From assembly GCA_040381035.1 (NCBI GenBank), contig JBEIHY010000085.1, positions 1 through 14,165 of the forward strand: a DNA stretch of 14,165 nucleotides, written 5' to 3'. The stretch comes from REEB506 sp040381035 (lineage in GTDB: Bacteria; Pseudomonadota; Alphaproteobacteria; Caulobacterales; Aquidulcibacteraceae). Under the pieces are notes generated by a model, which saw only the letters and a list, made by a program, of their open reading frames with translations, was not told the DNA's origin and did no database searches. This document shows positions 1 to 6,880 of the stretch, piece after piece. The position numbers and the translations under genes were made by a program. Every line of letters starts with the position of its first letter. Within the stretch, counting starts at the first letter, position 1.

Positions 1-60
1 CGTCCAAAAATGACCCCGATCGGCCTGCAAATTTGACCCCCACTTCGCGTCGCTTGGGTG
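1..60. repeat. Possible insertion-sequence end remnant (two TGACCCC repeats)
   Basis: Two TGACCCC heptamers, each preceded by an A/T-rich run, lie 23 bp apart at 11-17 and 34-40. Spaced short repeats of this kind are found at the ends of IS21-family elements, which carry multiple terminal repeats. No transposase (IstA/IstB) is visible, and the window starts at base 1, so an element could lie just to the left. This could also be a decayed end or chance. Confidence 0.3.
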
Positions 61-394
61 AGGCCGACACGGGCGTGCGGACCGCAAGAGTCTGCGCGCG
101 CCCGGGTTGGCCGGTCGGTCGCAGGTGTTAATGGCGGGCTTGGGTTCAGGACTTTGCGTTGCGTTTGCGGCCGCGCCAAAATCCACGCCCACTCAAACTG
201 ATGCCCAGGCTCCACGAGCCGACCGGCCTCGCCTGACGCGCGCCGGCCTATCCGAGCACCTCGGCCTGAGAGAATCGCCCTGCGCCACCCAGTGTTGCGT
301 CATCCCGGCCTGTTCCTTCCTGCGGTCGTCATTGCGTCCAGACAGGGCGGCTAGTGAAAGCATCGGCCAGCGTCAAGCGGCGTCGAAGAACCGC
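61..394. other. Stretch with no supportable gene
   Basis: This GC-rich stretch lies between the possible IS end and the 3' end of the methyltransferase gene. The only long open frame, on the plus strand from 107 to 472, gives a low-complexity Arg/Ala/Ser/Pro-rich translation with no recognisable domain. It also runs into the opposite-strand methyltransferase gene, so I treat it as spurious. No clear terminator with a T-tract was seen for the gene ending at 395. Confidence 0.4.
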
Positions 395-1252
395 TTAGCG
401 CTTCTGCGCGACCAAGTATTGGCACCACCCCGTGTGAGACCAGAAGGCCTGCAAGCGATAGCCGGGGTTTGATCGACGCTGATCGTGCGCCAAAAGCTCT
501 TCTTCATAAAACGGCAAGCGGATGATCCCGACCTGTTCAATCGAAAAGCCCCGCGCCTCCAAACCGGCGATCACGGCGGTGCGTTCGGGAAGCGCCTGAT
601 GGGTGGTGTCGTCAAAGAAGTTTGAAACCATCACGTCCGCGCCTAGAGCCAACAAGTCGTCGCGGCGTGGCAACGTCAATGTCACGGGCGACGGCCATTC
701 CAGATAGAGCCACCCGCGCGCCGCCAATGCCTGTTGGGCCCAATCCAGAAACGCGTCCGGATCGTTCAGATGTTCAATCACATGGCTGCAAAATACCGCA
801 TCAAACCGGCGCCCGCCGAACTGCGGCGCCCGATCTTCAAAGCGCGCGATCTCTACCTCCTGATAATCGCGCGCCCGCGCAATCGGCTCCAGTGAATAGC
901 CGTAGAAAGTCAGATCTTCCCGCTTGGGAGCCGGCCAGGAGCGAAAAACGACCAGACCGCCATCGCCAGCCCCAAAGTCAAGCAAGTGGGCGTCGCGGGG
1001 GAGTGTTTTCACGAACTGCGCGCGCGGATGGGCCCAGTTCAGCGCTTGATCGAGATCGCGTGACTGGAGAAGCGGCGTGCGCGGCTTGCTGAGCCATTTG
1101 GCAAGCTCACGAGCCACGTCGGGATCGGCAAGAACTCCGGCGGATGACGAAAAATCGAGTAAAGACACGTTAGCCTCATACCTGCCGGCATAAGGAAAGC
1201 CAAGTCTGCCGCGCACGCCGAGGGGGAGGGTCCGCTCAGGAATGTCCACCAC
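395..1252 (-). CDS. Class I SAM-dependent methyltransferase
   Basis: A 285-residue soluble protein that probably transfers a methyl group from S-adenosylmethionine; the acceptor cannot be told. The Rossmann-fold SAM site is clear: motif I reads LLDFGAGDGG (residues 90-99), the acidic position after beta-2 is around SLEP (120-123), and VFCSHVIEHLND (153-164) is the typical EHL motif of Methyltransf_11/23-type enzymes. The first about 85 residues are an N-terminal extension without recognised motifs. There is no signal peptide or membrane segment. The start is GTG, with a second GTG directly after it and only a weak CAG upstream, so the exact start is uncertain. It is divergent from the next methyltransferase gene, with 138 bp between them. 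Enzymes of this type often act on sugars, lipids or small molecules in surface-glycan loci, but nothing here fixes the substrate. The fold is certain; the role is unknown. Confidence 0.85.
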   Translation of the reverse strand: MVDIPERTLPLGVRGRLGFPYAGRYEANVSLLDFSSSAGVLADPDVARELAKWLSKPRTPLLQSRDLDQALNWAHPRAQFVKTLPRDAHLLDFGAGDGGLVVFRSWPAPKREDLTFYGYSLEPIARARDYQEVEIARFEDRAPQFGGRRFDAVFCSHVIEHLNDPDAFLDWAQQALAARGWLYLEWPSPVTLTLPRRDDLLALGADVMVSNFFDDTTHQALPERTAVIAGLEARGFSIEQVGIIRLPFYEEELLAHDQRRSNPGYRLQAFWSHTGWCQYLVAQKR

Positions 1253-1390
1253 CTGAATAGGCCCTACCGTCGACTTTCAGTCTTTGACCGCCTTCGATTT
1301 CATCCTACTGTTACGGCTTGAAGCCCATTGTGCGTGGCTCGGCGCTTTCAGCAATTCGCGCCTCGCGCTAGCCATTAGATTGAATGTGTC
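1253..1390. promoter_or_regulatory. Divergent intergenic region between two methyltransferase genes
   Basis: This 138-bp spacer must carry the start signals for both divergent methyltransferase genes unless they are read from further away. I found no convincing -35/-10 pair on either strand and no good Shine-Dalgarno for either GTG start. It is called only from position. Confidence 0.3.
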
Positions 1391-2197
1391 GTGGATTTTC
1401 AAAAGACCTTCAGCTCGTTTTCGGAATGGCTCGAGTTCTTCCATTCCGGTGCGCTTTTGAAGCCAGAGCAGATCGATGAGCTCGGCCAAGAGATGGAGTA
1501 CAGAGGAGCCATTGAGCCGCTTACTCAGACCGTTATCCAGGGAGGCGGATTTGAACCCAGCGCCGGATGGCGCGAAGGGCTCGCTTGGTGCGGCGTCAAT
1601 TCCAGATCCCGCGCTGTTATGTTGCTGATCGAGGAAGCATTGGGCGGCGCGCAGGATCCGCGGATCTTCGCCGCTGAGGGCTTAACGGGATTTGCACTTC
1701 GACTGCGTGGACTGTTTCCGAGATTTATCGGCTCAGAATACACGGAGGACCCCAAGGTTCGCGAATATATGTTCCCAATCCCGTTTGAGGACTTACAATC
1801 GCTTTCTTTTGGCGCGAACCAATTCGATCTTGTTTCAACCAATGAAGTGCTCGAACATGTTCCGTCGATCGACTTGGCTTTAAGCGAAATCTGCAGGGTG
1901 TTGCGGCCAGGCGGTTGGCATATTGGAACGCACCCTTTCTATTTTTCGAACGAGAATTCGCTTGTGCGAGCCGTTATTAGAGATGGAAATGTCGTACACT
2001 TGATGGAGCCGGAATATCATGGAAACCCTATGAGCGATCAGGGCGCGCTGGTATTTGAAATTCCTGGCTGGGATATATTAATACGCGCAAAAAAATCCGG
2101 CTTCTCAAAAGCAGAGATGCGGTTTGTTATTTCAACGCGACACGCATGTCTTGCAGACTACATCGGTGGCGTTTTTGTTTTGTGTTGCCAGAAATAA
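1391..2197 (+). CDS. Methyltransferase of the type lacking canonical motif I
   Basis: A 268-residue protein with the C-terminal half of a class I methyltransferase: FDLVSTNEVLEHVP (145-158) and the RVLRPGG motif (169-175) are diagnostic. The expected glycine-rich SAM motif is missing. Instead residues 91-100 read RIFAAEGLTG, followed by FPRFIGSEY (109-117). This matches a group of methyltransferases in which a short E-x-x-T segment replaces GxGxG, preceded by an REGL...CG.NSR.RA segment (here 61-75). That segment usually has two cysteines (CPxCG); only Cys67 is seen here. An in-frame stop at 1376-1378 means GTG at 1391 is the first usual start. It lacks a good ribosome site, and ATG at 1493 is an alternative. 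The gene looks more AT-rich than the secretion genes, hinting at transfer. Activity and substrate are unknown; homologues often sit in polysaccharide loci. Confidence 0.72.
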   Translation: MDFQKTFSSFSEWLEFFHSGALLKPEQIDELGQEMEYRGAIEPLTQTVIQGGGFEPSAGWREGLAWCGVNSRSRAVMLLIEEALGGAQDPRIFAAEGLTGFALRLRGLFPRFIGSEYTEDPKVREYMFPIPFEDLQSLSFGANQFDLVSTNEVLEHVPSIDLALSEICRVLRPGGWHIGTHPFYFSNENSLVRAVIRDGNVVHLMEPEYHGNPMSDQGALVFEIPGWDILIRAKKSGFSKAEMRFVISTRHACLADYIGGVFVLCCQK

Positions 2198-2379
2198 ACT
2201 TCGCCAATTTGCACACCTGCGCCCAGTACGATACGCATCCCTGTGATGCGCTTAGCCCCAATAGGGTTGGTCGCGTCAGTGCGCACTTGTTTTGAATCGG
2301 ACGCATTCGGCCACGGGAGCGTACTGCCGACGAGCCCCCGCGTGCCTTGCATGTGACCCCGACTTTTTTCACTTTCGGT
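2198..2379. other. Intergenic region between methyltransferase and gspI ends
   Basis: A 182-bp gap between two converging 3' ends. It holds a 6-bp inverted repeat (CGCATC/GATGCG, 2234-2250) with no T-run, so it is a weak terminator candidate at best. A TGACCCCGA sequence at 2354-2362 matches the one at 11-19. Short minus-strand open frames cross the gap but have no recognised domain. Confidence 0.4.
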
Positions 2380-2811
2380 TCAGTTCGTCGCAGCTGGCTT
2401 CTGACGCGCCCGCGTCACGCGCTGGTTCGTGACCAAAACCGTTCTTCCGCCCTGCGTCACGCGAAACTCCACAGGCGCGATCGTGACAGTCCACCGGCCG
2501 GTCTCATTCTGCCCCACGCGGACTGAGCCTTCAGCCAATGGCGCGCCATTGTCGCTCCAAGCGATTTCCGCAGGCCCAACAGACAATGGGCTACGAAGAG
2601 GTTCAGCGCCCATCTGGGCAGCGGCCACCTCCACGACATTGAGCCGCCAGGCCGCGCGCGTTGCACTTCGTTCAATCGCACTCAGATCGGAAACGAGCTG
2701 GGCCTGCAGGGCCAAAATCGTGGTGAGGGCCCCTGCCACGATCGACATCGCCACGATCGCCTCCATCAAGGTGAAGCCGTCGGCCCCCGTGCGGCGGCGC
2801 AAGCGGTTCAT
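2380..2811 (-). CDS. gspI: T2SS minor pseudopilin GspI
   Basis: Minor pseudopilin that, by family knowledge, starts the GspI-J-K tip complex of the periplasmic pseudopilus. The 143-residue precursor has a 12-residue basic leader ending ADG, then FTLMEAIVAMSIVAGALTT: a type III (prepilin) signal cleaved between G12 and F13, with the required Glu at +5, followed by the hydrophobic helix that anchors it in the inner membrane before assembly. The C-terminal part is beta-rich and small, as usual for GspI. Its ATG overlaps the gspH stop by four bases (ATGA), pointing to translational coupling, and it is the last gene of the D-G-H-I run. The order after gspG and gspH, and the short length, distinguish it from GspH and GspJ. 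The family assignment is strong; I/J confusion is unlikely because a better GspJ lies elsewhere. Confidence 0.9.
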   Translation of the reverse strand: MNRLRRRTGADGFTLMEAIVAMSIVAGALTTILALQAQLVSDLSAIERSATRAAWRLNVVEVAAAQMGAEPLRSPLSVGPAEIAWSDNGAPLAEGSVRVGQNETGRWTVTIAPVEFRVTQGGRTVLVTNQRVTRARQKPAATN

Positions 2812-3290
2812 GGCATGATCTCCGGGTTGCAGAAGGGCGCGGCCAGATTGTAGCGACGCGGCTTTTCATTGCCTTGGCGGACCAGGACCTGCCCCCCTGA
2901 ACAAACGCCATCGCTTCGGATCCAAAGATCTTTCTCGAACTCGACCGACCATCCTCGGGGCGCAGGAAAAGGCGGCGCAACGACGGGATCAGCAAGCGGT
3001 GAAAGCCAATTGGGCGCACTCTCATCAGCTTGCCCGGCCTTGCCGGCGCGATAAACAGTGTCGCGGCCGGCCGCCCGCGCATCAATCGCCAGCAAAGATA
3101 GGCCCTGTTCAATCTCCTGAATCGTTGTGAACCGGCGCTGTTGATCAAGCATCTGAAGAAAGGCCGGCGTCGCCATCCCCACCATCAGACCAATGATCGC
3201 CAACACGATCAGCAGTTCGAGTAGTGTGTAGCCAGGCGCGCTCAAACGGTTAATTCTGCGCCGCAACGACGCCCGGTAATATTCCGACAT
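2808..3290 (-). CDS. gspH: T2SS minor pseudopilin GspH
   Basis: Minor pseudopilin that links the tip complex to the GspG shaft. From the ATG at 3290 it is 160 residues: a 20-residue Arg-rich leader ending SAPG, then YTLLELLIVLAIIGLMVGMA, with Glu at +5 after the G/Y cleavage site. A mixed globular part follows, with two cysteines (about 130 and 154) that could form a periplasmic disulfide. This start overlaps the end of gspG by 41 bases. It has no clear Shine-Dalgarno; TTG codons nearer the leader and an upstream ATG at 3386 are alternatives. The gene sits between gspG and gspI, the standard GspH position, and its stop overlaps the gspI start as ATGA. The class is certain; the exact start is not. 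Confidence 0.87.
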   Translation of the reverse strand: MSEYYRASLRRRINRLSAPGYTLLELLIVLAIIGLMVGMATPAFLQMLDQQRRFTTIQEIEQGLSLLAIDARAAGRDTVYRAGKAGQADESAPNWLSPLADPVVAPPFPAPRGWSVEFEKDLWIRSDGVCSGGQVLVRQGNEKPRRYNLAAPFCNPEIMP

Positions 3291-3825
3291 CGGCGGCAGT
3301 TTTGGATCCGCCAGGCTTGCCATCGGAACCGAGCGAGTAAATCGCTGGGGGCGCGCCCACTTCGCTTGGCGCATAGACATAATCATGACCCCATGGATCT
3401 TTTGGCACGCTCAGCGCGTCGAGATAGGGGCCGCGCCAGGAGTCGAGGTCGCCGGATTTTGGCGCTTCGATCAAAACCGCGAGGCCTTCGTCGGCAGTCG
3501 GATACTGGCCGACATCGAGACGAAAGGAATCCAGAGAGCTGCGCAACATGCGAACTTGGGCTTGAGCCGCTGTGACGCGTGATTGATCGAGCCGGCCGAA
3601 CAATTGCGGCGCAACCAAAGTCACCAAGAGGCCGATGATCGCCACCACAATCAAGATCTCCAGAAGCGAATAGCCGCCCGCAACCCAGCTTCGCTGACCT
3701 TCAGCGACATTGGCGTTTGGCTTCTCACGCCTGAACAATTTCGTGAACTGATTGAGTGCGTTCGTAGGATCAAGACGGTAATGACGCTTCGGCTGACAAC
3801 GCTCTATTCGAAAGCGCTTCACCAC
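3250..3825 (-). CDS. gspG: T2SS major pseudopilin GspG
   Basis: Major pseudopilin that polymerises into the periplasmic shaft. The core reads VAGG/YSLLEILIVVAIIGLLV, a class III signal with Glu at +5. The mature part carries the GspG signatures QYPTADEGL, DPWGHDYVY and the C-terminal SLGSDGKPGG loop that binds calcium in this family. The GTG start is chosen for a perfect AGGAGG six bases upstream. A second GTG directly after it (3822) forms a GTGA overlap with the gspD stop and is equally possible. This gives a leader of about 50 residues before the cleavage site, far longer than the usual fewer than 10. The only nearer start-like codon is a TTG at 3738 without a ribosome site. The strong ribosome site fits a protein needed in many copies. 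Identity is certain; the long leader is unusual. Confidence 0.95.
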   Translation of the reverse strand: MVKRFRIERCQPKRHYRLDPTNALNQFTKLFRREKPNANVAEGQRSWVAGGYSLLEILIVVAIIGLLVTLVAPQLFGRLDQSRVTAAQAQVRMLRSSLDSFRLDVGQYPTADEGLAVLIEAPKSGDLDSWRGPYLDALSVPKDPWGHDYVYAPSEVGAPPAIYSLGSDGKPGGSKTAADVGILPGVVAAQN

Positions 3826-5978
3826 GAGATACCTCCTGAAACTTTGGGCCAAGTGCGCATCGAATCCCGATAACGGCCGGCGATCGCGTCAGCAGCCTGC
3901 GGATCAGTGACGATGTAAGGCGTGATAAAGATCAGCAATTCGGTGTCGCGCAAAGAGCTTGATTGGCTGGAAAACAGGCCACCAACGACCGGTATGTCCA
4001 CGACACCCGGCACCCCAGAACGACCGCTACTCTTGTTCTGCGATTTCAAACCGCCAAGCAACACGGTTTGTCCGTCCAGCAGCGACAATTGGGTCGATAC
4101 CGAACGCGTGAAGATAAGCGGCGACGAGATCGACGATGTCGTATTCGTTTGGGCTTCGCTGACCTCTTGAGACAGCTCTAAATCAACCCGACGGTCGGCG
4201 CGGATCACCGGGCGAACGGACAAAACAACGCCGGTGTCGATATAGTCGACGGAATTGGTCACACCGTTCTGGCCGCCGGCGACATTTGTGGATTGTTGCC
4301 GCAACACCGGCACCTGTGTGCCAACCTGAATGCGGGCGTTTGATCCCGATTTCGACACCACGCGCGGATTCGACAACACGTTCACCCTATCCTTCTTGGA
4401 AAGAGCGTTGAGCACGATTTTGGCGTTTGTCGTGGGGTTTAAAAGATTAAACGTGAGCCCCGCGCTGCCCATGCCGAGGCCGCCTAAAGTGCCGCCGGTG
4501 ACATTGAAATCGCCAAGTTTCGCCGTTCGGTCGAGACCATATTCCAGGCCAAGACTGGCGCTGCCGGTGGTTGTGATTTCAGCCAAAACCACTTCGATGA
4601 GCACTTCGCCGGCAGCACGATCCAATTGCCGTAGCAGCGGCAATAACGCCCCATACTGCTCGGCATTCCCCAGCAGAATGAGCGCATTTCGTCCCGGGTC
4701 CACAGCTACCCGCAGACCGCCAGCTTGAAATCCGCCGACCGCGGCGGTTCCTCCAGCTGCAGGCGCAGCCGCCGCGCTTTGTCCCCCCTGCACGGCTGAA
4801 CCCGACAGCGATGCGGTAGAATTGGCGCCGTTCTGTTGACGCCCACCTGAAGCGGATCCGCCCATCGCTGACGACAACACCGCGGCAACGGAATCCGCAT
4901 CCGTATTCTGAACGAAATAGACGAACGCCTGCTGCGCTTCGCCCGCCGCGCCAGGCTGATCAAGCTTTCGCGCCCAGTCCAGCGCAAAAGTCTGCGCCTT
5001 TTCGTCCACTGCGTATACGATGATGACGCCCACCTCGTCCAACGGAACGAGATTTATCGCTGCCGCATCAGGCGTTGTGGAGACGTTATAGCCGGAAGCG
5101 CGCAGGACACGCGCCAAGCCTTCCGCCATACGCGTCGGCGTGAAAAACACAGGTGTGACAGTGGCGGCCTTTTTGCCCGACATCCGCGGCTGATCAAAAG
5201 ATGCGAGAATATTCAATGCCGATTCGATAATCTGCGGTTGGCCGCTCAATAACAGCGCATTATCCGTTGGCGATCCAGTCAAGGTGAGCCGGTTGCCGAA
5301 TGCGGCGCTCAACATTTGAACGAGCGAATTCAAGTTGGTCGCGCGCACGGTGTAGAGGTAATAAACTGGTGAGTTGCTGTTGCGGACGCCGGCCGCTATC
5401 GCGCCGCCGCGAAACATCTCAGGTTGACCATCACGCTGACGCTCGATGGTCGTGAAGCGCAAGGTTCGCGGCGTTTCAACGACAACTTCAACGCCGTAAT
5501 CCCGTAAGGCCGCCGCTGAAACGTCAAATAAATCTTTCCCGGAGACGGCATCGCCCGTGCGCAATGTGATCGTTTCGGTTTTCTGCCCCACGCCAGGGTC
5601 GATCCGCACAGCGAAACCCAATGTCTCGGCAAACACCGCATTTATGAACGCGACCAACGGGGCGCCGTCAAATCCAATGCGGGTTGGCTTGATTTGCTTT
5701 GGCGCTGGCGCCGGACCTTGCTCGCTTGGCGCAGGCGCAGGTGGCGTCGCGCCGGGAACCACTGGTCCCTCGTTTACACGGTTGCGGCTTTCCGGCGTCT
5801 TGTTGAAAGCGGTCTCGCTTTCAGCTTCAGTGGTGTTTTTGCGATCAATCGGCGCTCCCTTATATCCGGCTGTGTTCGGCACATCCCGCGTCGCGCAGGC
5901 GCCAGTCATCAAAAGCGCCGCCAAGCCGGCGAAGCGGGCAAGTCGGAAGGATTTTCTCAAGGTCGCGTCCAGTTCCAT
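3819..5978 (-). CDS. gspD: T2SS secretin GspD (possible lipoprotein)
   Basis: Outer-membrane secretin that forms the exit channel. It is 719 residues from the ATG at 5978; a TTG four codons upstream is less likely. The order is: signal peptide 1-27 ending LLMTGA with Cys28, a lipobox-like site; a Pro/Ala-rich linker (about 73-98); N0 (about 100-180, IGFDGAPLVAFINAVF); N1 (about 205-262); N2 (about 273-340); N3 (about 349-455), interrupted by a Gly/Ser/Gln-rich loop at 373-420; and the secretin core (about 457-690) with VLSNPRVVS (534-542), VPVLRQQST (556-564) and the family signature VPGVVDIPVVGGLF (656-669). Length is typical. It lies behind an AT-rich gap with a candidate promoter and is followed by gspG, whose start overlaps its stop. 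A lipidated secretin (as in HxcQ) would not need a separate pilotin, and no pilotin gene is visible. The identity is very secure. Confidence 0.96.
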   Translation of the reverse strand: MELDATLRKSFRLARFAGLAALLMTGACATRDVPNTAGYKGAPIDRKNTTEAESETAFNKTPESRNRVNEGPVVPGATPPAPAPSEQGPAPAPKQIKPTRIGFDGAPLVAFINAVFAETLGFAVRIDPGVGQKTETITLRTGDAVSGKDLFDVSAAALRDYGVEVVVETPRTLRFTTIERQRDGQPEMFRGGAIAAGVRNSNSPVYYLYTVRATNLNSLVQMLSAAFGNRLTLTGSPTDNALLLSGQPQIIESALNILASFDQPRMSGKKAATVTPVFFTPTRMAEGLARVLRASGYNVSTTPDAAAINLVPLDEVGVIIVYAVDEKAQTFALDWARKLDQPGAAGEAQQAFVYFVQNTDADSVAAVLSSAMGGSASGGRQQNGANSTASLSGSAVQGGQSAAAAPAAGGTAAVGGFQAGGLRVAVDPGRNALILLGNAEQYGALLPLLRQLDRAAGEVLIEVVLAEITTTGSASLGLEYGLDRTAKLGDFNVTGGTLGGLGMGSAGLTFNLLNPTTNAKIVLNALSKKDRVNVLSNPRVVSKSGSNARIQVGTQVPVLRQQSTNVAGGQNGVTNSVDYIDTGVVLSVRPVIRADRRVDLELSQEVSEAQTNTTSSISSPLIFTRSVSTQLSLLDGQTVLLGGLKSQNKSSGRSGVPGVVDIPVVGGLFSSQSSSLRDTELLIFITPYIVTDPQAADAIAGRYRDSMRTWPKVSGGISW
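3826..3842 (-). promoter_or_regulatory. Strong Shine-Dalgarno (AGGAGG) of gspG
   Basis: Read on the minus strand, AGGAGG followed by TATCTC precedes GTG-GTG-A, a consensus ribosome site at ideal spacing. It lies inside the last codons of gspD and decides the gspG start in favour of GTG over the ATG at 3852. Confidence 0.75.
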
Positions 5979-6214
5979 TGAAGTGCACAACCACTAAGCA
6001 CAAATCAAACTTCTCACGCAAGGCTGCGGCGCAATGCGATTCTCGGAAATGTCAACGGGAACTTTGTAATTATTGAAAAAACGGCGCGTACATTGTGCAC
6101 CAGTGTTCGCGGGCGCGAACTGCACTTATATCGGCGCAGAAATATATAAAATGCTCATTGCGCTTCGTTCAAATATCCAAAAAAAGAAACCAACAGAACC
6201 TAGCCGCGCCGGAC
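5979..6214 (-). promoter_or_regulatory. AT-rich leader region upstream of gspD with candidate promoter
   Basis: This 236-bp gap is far more AT-rich than its neighbours and separates the E-J-K-L-M-C run from the D-G-H-I run. On the minus strand a TTGAAC (6167-6172) and a TATATA (6143-6148), 18 bp apart, make a plausible sigma-70-like promoter with a 5' leader of about 160 nt. Within that leader is a perfect 6-bp stem with a 4-nt loop (GTTCGC/GCGAAC, 6105-6120). No T-tract follows it, so it is not an obvious terminator. GTGCACAA at 5983-5990 and its reverse complement at 6093-6100 form a distant inverted pair of unknown meaning. Confidence 0.5.
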
Positions 6215-6868
6215 TTACCGTGCCGAAGCAGGCGGACGCGCCGTGCTCACTGGCCCGGTTGCTTCTGCACTGGTCGCCGCGACGACAGTGGGTGTTGGCG
6301 CCGGCAGAGAAGCGACGCTTGGATCAACGCCGCTGAACAGGCTTATGGTTCTGTTATCGAGATCCGGAAAGGCAATCTGTCGAATGAGCGCGGCCTCGCC
6401 GCCGGGTTTCACCGTGGCGTTCGCCGCCGGCGCTAATGCCGCCCCGGGATCCGCCGGCTGTGCCGCAAACCGCACATCGCTGATCCCAATCTTGGCGATC
6501 TTACGGCCGTCCGGCAGCGTTTCGCCTGCCTTTACCAACAATGTCTGCATCGAAGAATCTGGAGAGGAAAACACCGCACGTCCAGATGCCCCCTCACCGA
6601 TCACGCCGACAAATCGCCACGGCTTGACTTGTGTAACCTGCTCAACGCTGACCGGGACCGGTGCGGCATAGGCCACGCTCCAAAGGGTGACTTCCATCTC
6701 CGCCGCATTCAGCCTTGTCGACGCATCGACCATGCGCATCACCGGCGGTCGGTCTACGGACGTCGCCACCGCAAGCTCGCTCGGCTTCGACATTATTGCG
6801 CCGCCAGAGGCGGCGCTCAGCGACGCTGCGCTCCACATGACAATGCGGGAAATCATACCAGAGCTCAC
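6215..6868 (-). CDS. gspC: Short GspC/GspN-like T2SS protein with HR domain
   Basis: A 217-residue protein, probably the link between the inner-membrane platform and the secretin. A weakly hydrophobic N-terminal stretch (about 7-26) may be a signal anchor. The central part (about 81-134), PWRFVGVIGEG...GRAVFSS then VKAGETLPDGRKIAKIG, resembles the HR domain of GspC: a short beta-sandwich with a V/GDxLPDG-like turn that touches GspD N0. The C-terminus is Pro/Ala/Thr-rich and there is no PDZ domain, unlike classical GspC of about 270-300 residues. Such short forms are often annotated GspN in alphaproteobacteria. The GTG start has AAGGA nine bases upstream; ATG at 6856 is an alternative. It follows gspM after 12 bp and ends the E-to-M run. 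No other GspC candidate is visible, which supports the role. The T2SS link is likely; the C versus N name is uncertain. Confidence 0.65.
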   Translation of the reverse strand: MSSGMISRIVMWSAASLSAASGGAIMSKPSELAVATSVDRPPVMRMVDASTRLNAAEMEVTLWSVAYAAPVPVSVEQVTQVKPWRFVGVIGEGASGRAVFSSPDSSMQTLLVKAGETLPDGRKIAKIGISDVRFAAQPADPGAALAPAANATVKPGGEAALIRQIAFPDLDNRTISLFSGVDPSVASLPAPTPTVVAATSAEATGPVSTARPPASAR

Positions 6869-6880
6869 GGTCTAACGTCC

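Noticed and set aside
107..472. Plus-strand 121-residue open frame
   Set aside because: Low-complexity, Arg/Ala/Ser/Pro-rich translation with no domain, and it overlaps the 3' end of a real opposite-strand gene; typical of high-GC chance frames.
2234..2250. Hairpin CGCATC/GATGCG as a terminator for the methyltransferase gene
   Set aside because: Stem of only six pairs and no T-run after it.
2127..2372. Short minus-strand frames after gspI (also 2158-2352)
   Set aside because: No recognised domain, they overlap the end of the plus-strand methyltransferase, and there is no ribosome site. A decayed fragment cannot be excluded.
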